A DNA stretch of 20,225 nucleotides from positions 1-20,225 of the forward strand of contig JAHBMJ010003042.1 in assembly GCA_018398765.1 (NCBI GenBank), given 5' to 3'. Shown here piece after piece: positions 19,501-20,225 of this stretch (position 1 is its first letter; each line of letters opens with the position of its first letter). The notes beneath the pieces are model-generated. The model worked only from the letters and a program-made list of their open reading frames with translations, did no database searches and had not been told where the DNA came from. The translations under genes and the position numbers were made by a program. Source of the stretch: Chromera velia (taxonomy: Eukaryota > Sar > Chromeraceae).

Positions 19501-20225
19501 GACTTCCAAAGCCGCAGCCGAAACCAAAGCCCAAAGCCAAAACACAGACAGCGCTCTCCCTCCTTTTCTCGGAAGACGCCCAGGGTGCAGGTGAGGAGGG
19601 AGAGAACGCGACAAAACAAGACCCCCAAGTTTCCCCGCCTCCCTCAGCTAGTCCCTCAGGCTCCCCCTCTCCCCCCGTTCCTGCCGCTGAAGCAAAAACG
19701 TCCCCGGTCCCCCCCGTCCCCCCCGAAGGGACTCCACCCGAGCCGCCAGAGCCGCAACGGGACAAAGGAGCAGCAGGGGGTGCAGGAACGGAAAAGCAAG
19801 TAGAGAAGGAAAAAGAGAAGACTGCCGGAGGTGCTCTGCCTGTGCCTGCGACTCTTGCGACCCGAATCGCTGGTTTTTTCTCCTCCAGCCACTCCCACAC
19901 AGGAGTCTCTGTCTCTGCTGCCGCGAACACACACCATGCGGGGCATCAGAGACAGGGGGGGAAAGCCCCAAAGGCTGCAGAGAGCATCCCCCCTTCATCC
20001 GCAATCGCCTCCCCAGCACCGTCAGAGGCCGCAAGCGGTGCATCGAAGGCCCCGCCGCCTGCTCGCGCTTCGTCTGCTGGTCAAGAAAAGGGGGCAGAGA
20101 AAGATGGTACAGGCAAGCAAACGAAATCAAACCAAGGCCAACCGCAGGCTCGAGGCCGCTTTCCCCTCAGCCTCTCTCTGTCGAGGGGGGTAAAGCCAGA
20201 GAAAGAGAAGGAAAAGGGAGGGGGG
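11561..20225 (+). CDS. Large ankyrin-repeat protein with long low-complexity tail (3' partial, 14 modelled exons)
   Basis: Modelled exons: 11561-11574, 11680-11739, 11939-12149, 12315-12665, 12877-12975, 13325-13400, 13774-13918, 14009-14071, 14126-14921, 15254-15307, 15706-15846, 16104-16227, 16591-17810 and 18129-20225. All junctions are GT-AG and keep frame, giving at least 1817 residues. Ankyrin-type units lie near residues 47-70, 96-119 (RWTPLMVAASEGH), 180-212 (GWTALHLAASRNR), 213-245 (GHTALHAAVSAGH) and 246-270 (degenerate). A Ser/Pro-rich insert of about 60 residues separates the second and third. Residues 271-320 are Ala/Glu/Lys-rich and may form a coiled coil. The rest is mostly Gly, Ser, Pro, Ala, Gln and Arg. 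Ankyrin repeats bind partner proteins; the partner and function are unknown. Exons 3-7 are well supported. Exons 1-2, 8 and 10-12 rest mainly on phase agreement. A separate gene may begin after about 15800, because an alternative frame of the 15706 exon stops at 15781. Confidence 0.6.
13101..13190. repeat. Compound (TG)n-(CG)n-(TG)n-(GA)n tract in an ankyrin-gene intron
   Basis: It lies in the 349-bp intron between the exons at 12877-12975 and 13325-13400. The core is a run of CG dinucleotides flanked by TG and GA runs. Such alternating purine-pyrimidine runs can form Z-DNA and often slip during replication. Confidence 0.88.
15544..15729 (+). repeat. Duplicated exon start (copies 15544-15567 and 15706-15729)
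   Basis: Both copies follow a CAG acceptor-like site and begin GAACGA. They match at 19 of 24 positions, and part of the upstream pyrimidine tract also matches (GTGC ... TCAG). The second copy begins the modelled 15706-15846 exon, read ERVQTHCE. The first copy reads ERLQTHRE in the same frame and is then closed by TGA. I treat it as a decayed or non-productive duplicate inside the 15308-15705 intron. Confidence 0.55.
16360..16589. repeat. Compound (TC)n-(TG)n-(GA)n-(CGTG)n-(GC)n-(TG)n microsatellite up to an acceptor
   Basis: About 230 bp of a 363-bp ankyrin-gene intron is dinucleotide or tetranucleotide repeat. The final (TG)n run leads straight into the CAG acceptor at 16588-16590. The long Arg/Thr/His or Ser/Leu/Cys/Val frames seen on both strands here are repeat artefacts. 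Confidence 0.92.
16591..17810 (+). CDS. Large internal exon of the ankyrin-repeat gene (low-complexity region)
   Basis: This 1220-bp exon encodes residues 712-1118 in the model. It starts in phase 1, continuing from the 16104-16227 exon (PA then VTPGGGIFPDGG), and ends in phase 0 at ACG/GTCAGC. The frame stays open to a TGA at 17877-17879. It is rich in Gly, Ser, Ala and Arg, with one more regular charged stretch (GELESQRRELEEAEKGD) that could be a short coiled coil. No domain was recognised. The donor is a choice: AAG/GTTGAG at 17789/17790 also keeps phase. Confidence that the frame is coding is higher than in the exact ends. Confidence 0.65.
18129..20225 (+). CDS. Long 3'-most exon with an open frame running off the right edge
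   Basis: The frame that starts straight after the CTCTGCAG acceptor at 18128 (GGG GAC CGA GAT) stays open for exactly 699 codons to the last base, with no stop. The acceptor follows a strong pyrimidine tract. The product begins GDRDLLPSPLLWLMVEDID and has Gln runs (near 18390 and 18585), a KPQPKPKPKAK stretch near 19515, Pro/Ser-rich and Glu/Lys-rich blocks, and some ordered-looking parts such as DPFNRLHSPSFMESIRMRD. I recognise no family. A GCAG/GTGAGG site at 19589-19590 could be a further donor. It could belong to a separate gene, but the phase fits the ankyrin gene. Confidence 0.72.

Noticed and set aside
19400-19930. 176-codon minus-strand frame, Gly/Ser/Pro-rich
   Set aside because: It is antisense to the 699-codon plus-strand frame, and its composition mirrors the Pro/Ser/Ala-rich coding strand. 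GC-rich low-complexity exons often leave such shadows.

Overview
This is nuclear DNA of a eukaryote, most likely an alveolate protist. A chromerid alga such as Chromera velia is my best guess, but this is inference and the sequence has no marker that proves it. Genes are split by GT-AG introns of about 50-400 bp. Introns and intergenic DNA are full of (CA)n, (GA)n, (GC)n and (CTTT)n tracts, and base composition is near balanced apart from one AT-rich island. The octamer TGCATGCA, an ApiAP2-type motif known from apicomplexans, recurs by eye far more often than chance.

Layout. (1) 346-1242, plus: the last two exons of a gene that enters from the left edge, encoding a Ser/Pro-rich tail with many possible phosphorylation sites. 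(2) 1243-6528: about 5.3 kb without a convincing gene. It holds microsatellites and an AT-rich island with a 394-bp Tc1/mariner-like MITE at 3309-3702. (3) 6529-10951, minus: a complete seven-exon adhE gene for an 863-residue bifunctional acetaldehyde/alcohol dehydrogenase. All frames join exactly and all catalytic and metal-binding residues checked are present. (4) 10952-11560: a divergent promoter region with one TGCATGCA site. (5) 11561 to beyond the right edge, plus: a large ankyrin-repeat gene. I model 14 exons and at least 1817 codons. The N-terminal ankyrin repeats are well supported. The tail is very long, low in complexity and rich in Gly, Ser, Pro, Ala and Gln. It includes a 699-codon reading frame that is still open at the window end.

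Function. AdhE turns acetyl-CoA into ethanol in two NADH-dependent steps and re-oxidises NADH under low oxygen. It has no evident targeting presequence, so it probably acts in the cytosol. The flanking genes have no recognised link to fermentation. The ankyrin gene shares the intergenic region with adhE and could be co-regulated, but nothing here shows that.

I found no clear undescribed multi-gene system. The most unusual signals are the splice sites (cytosine at intron position +3, and TG repeats in place of a pyrimidine tract), a duplicated exon start inside an ankyrin-gene intron, the MITE, and the long unrecognised ankyrin protein.
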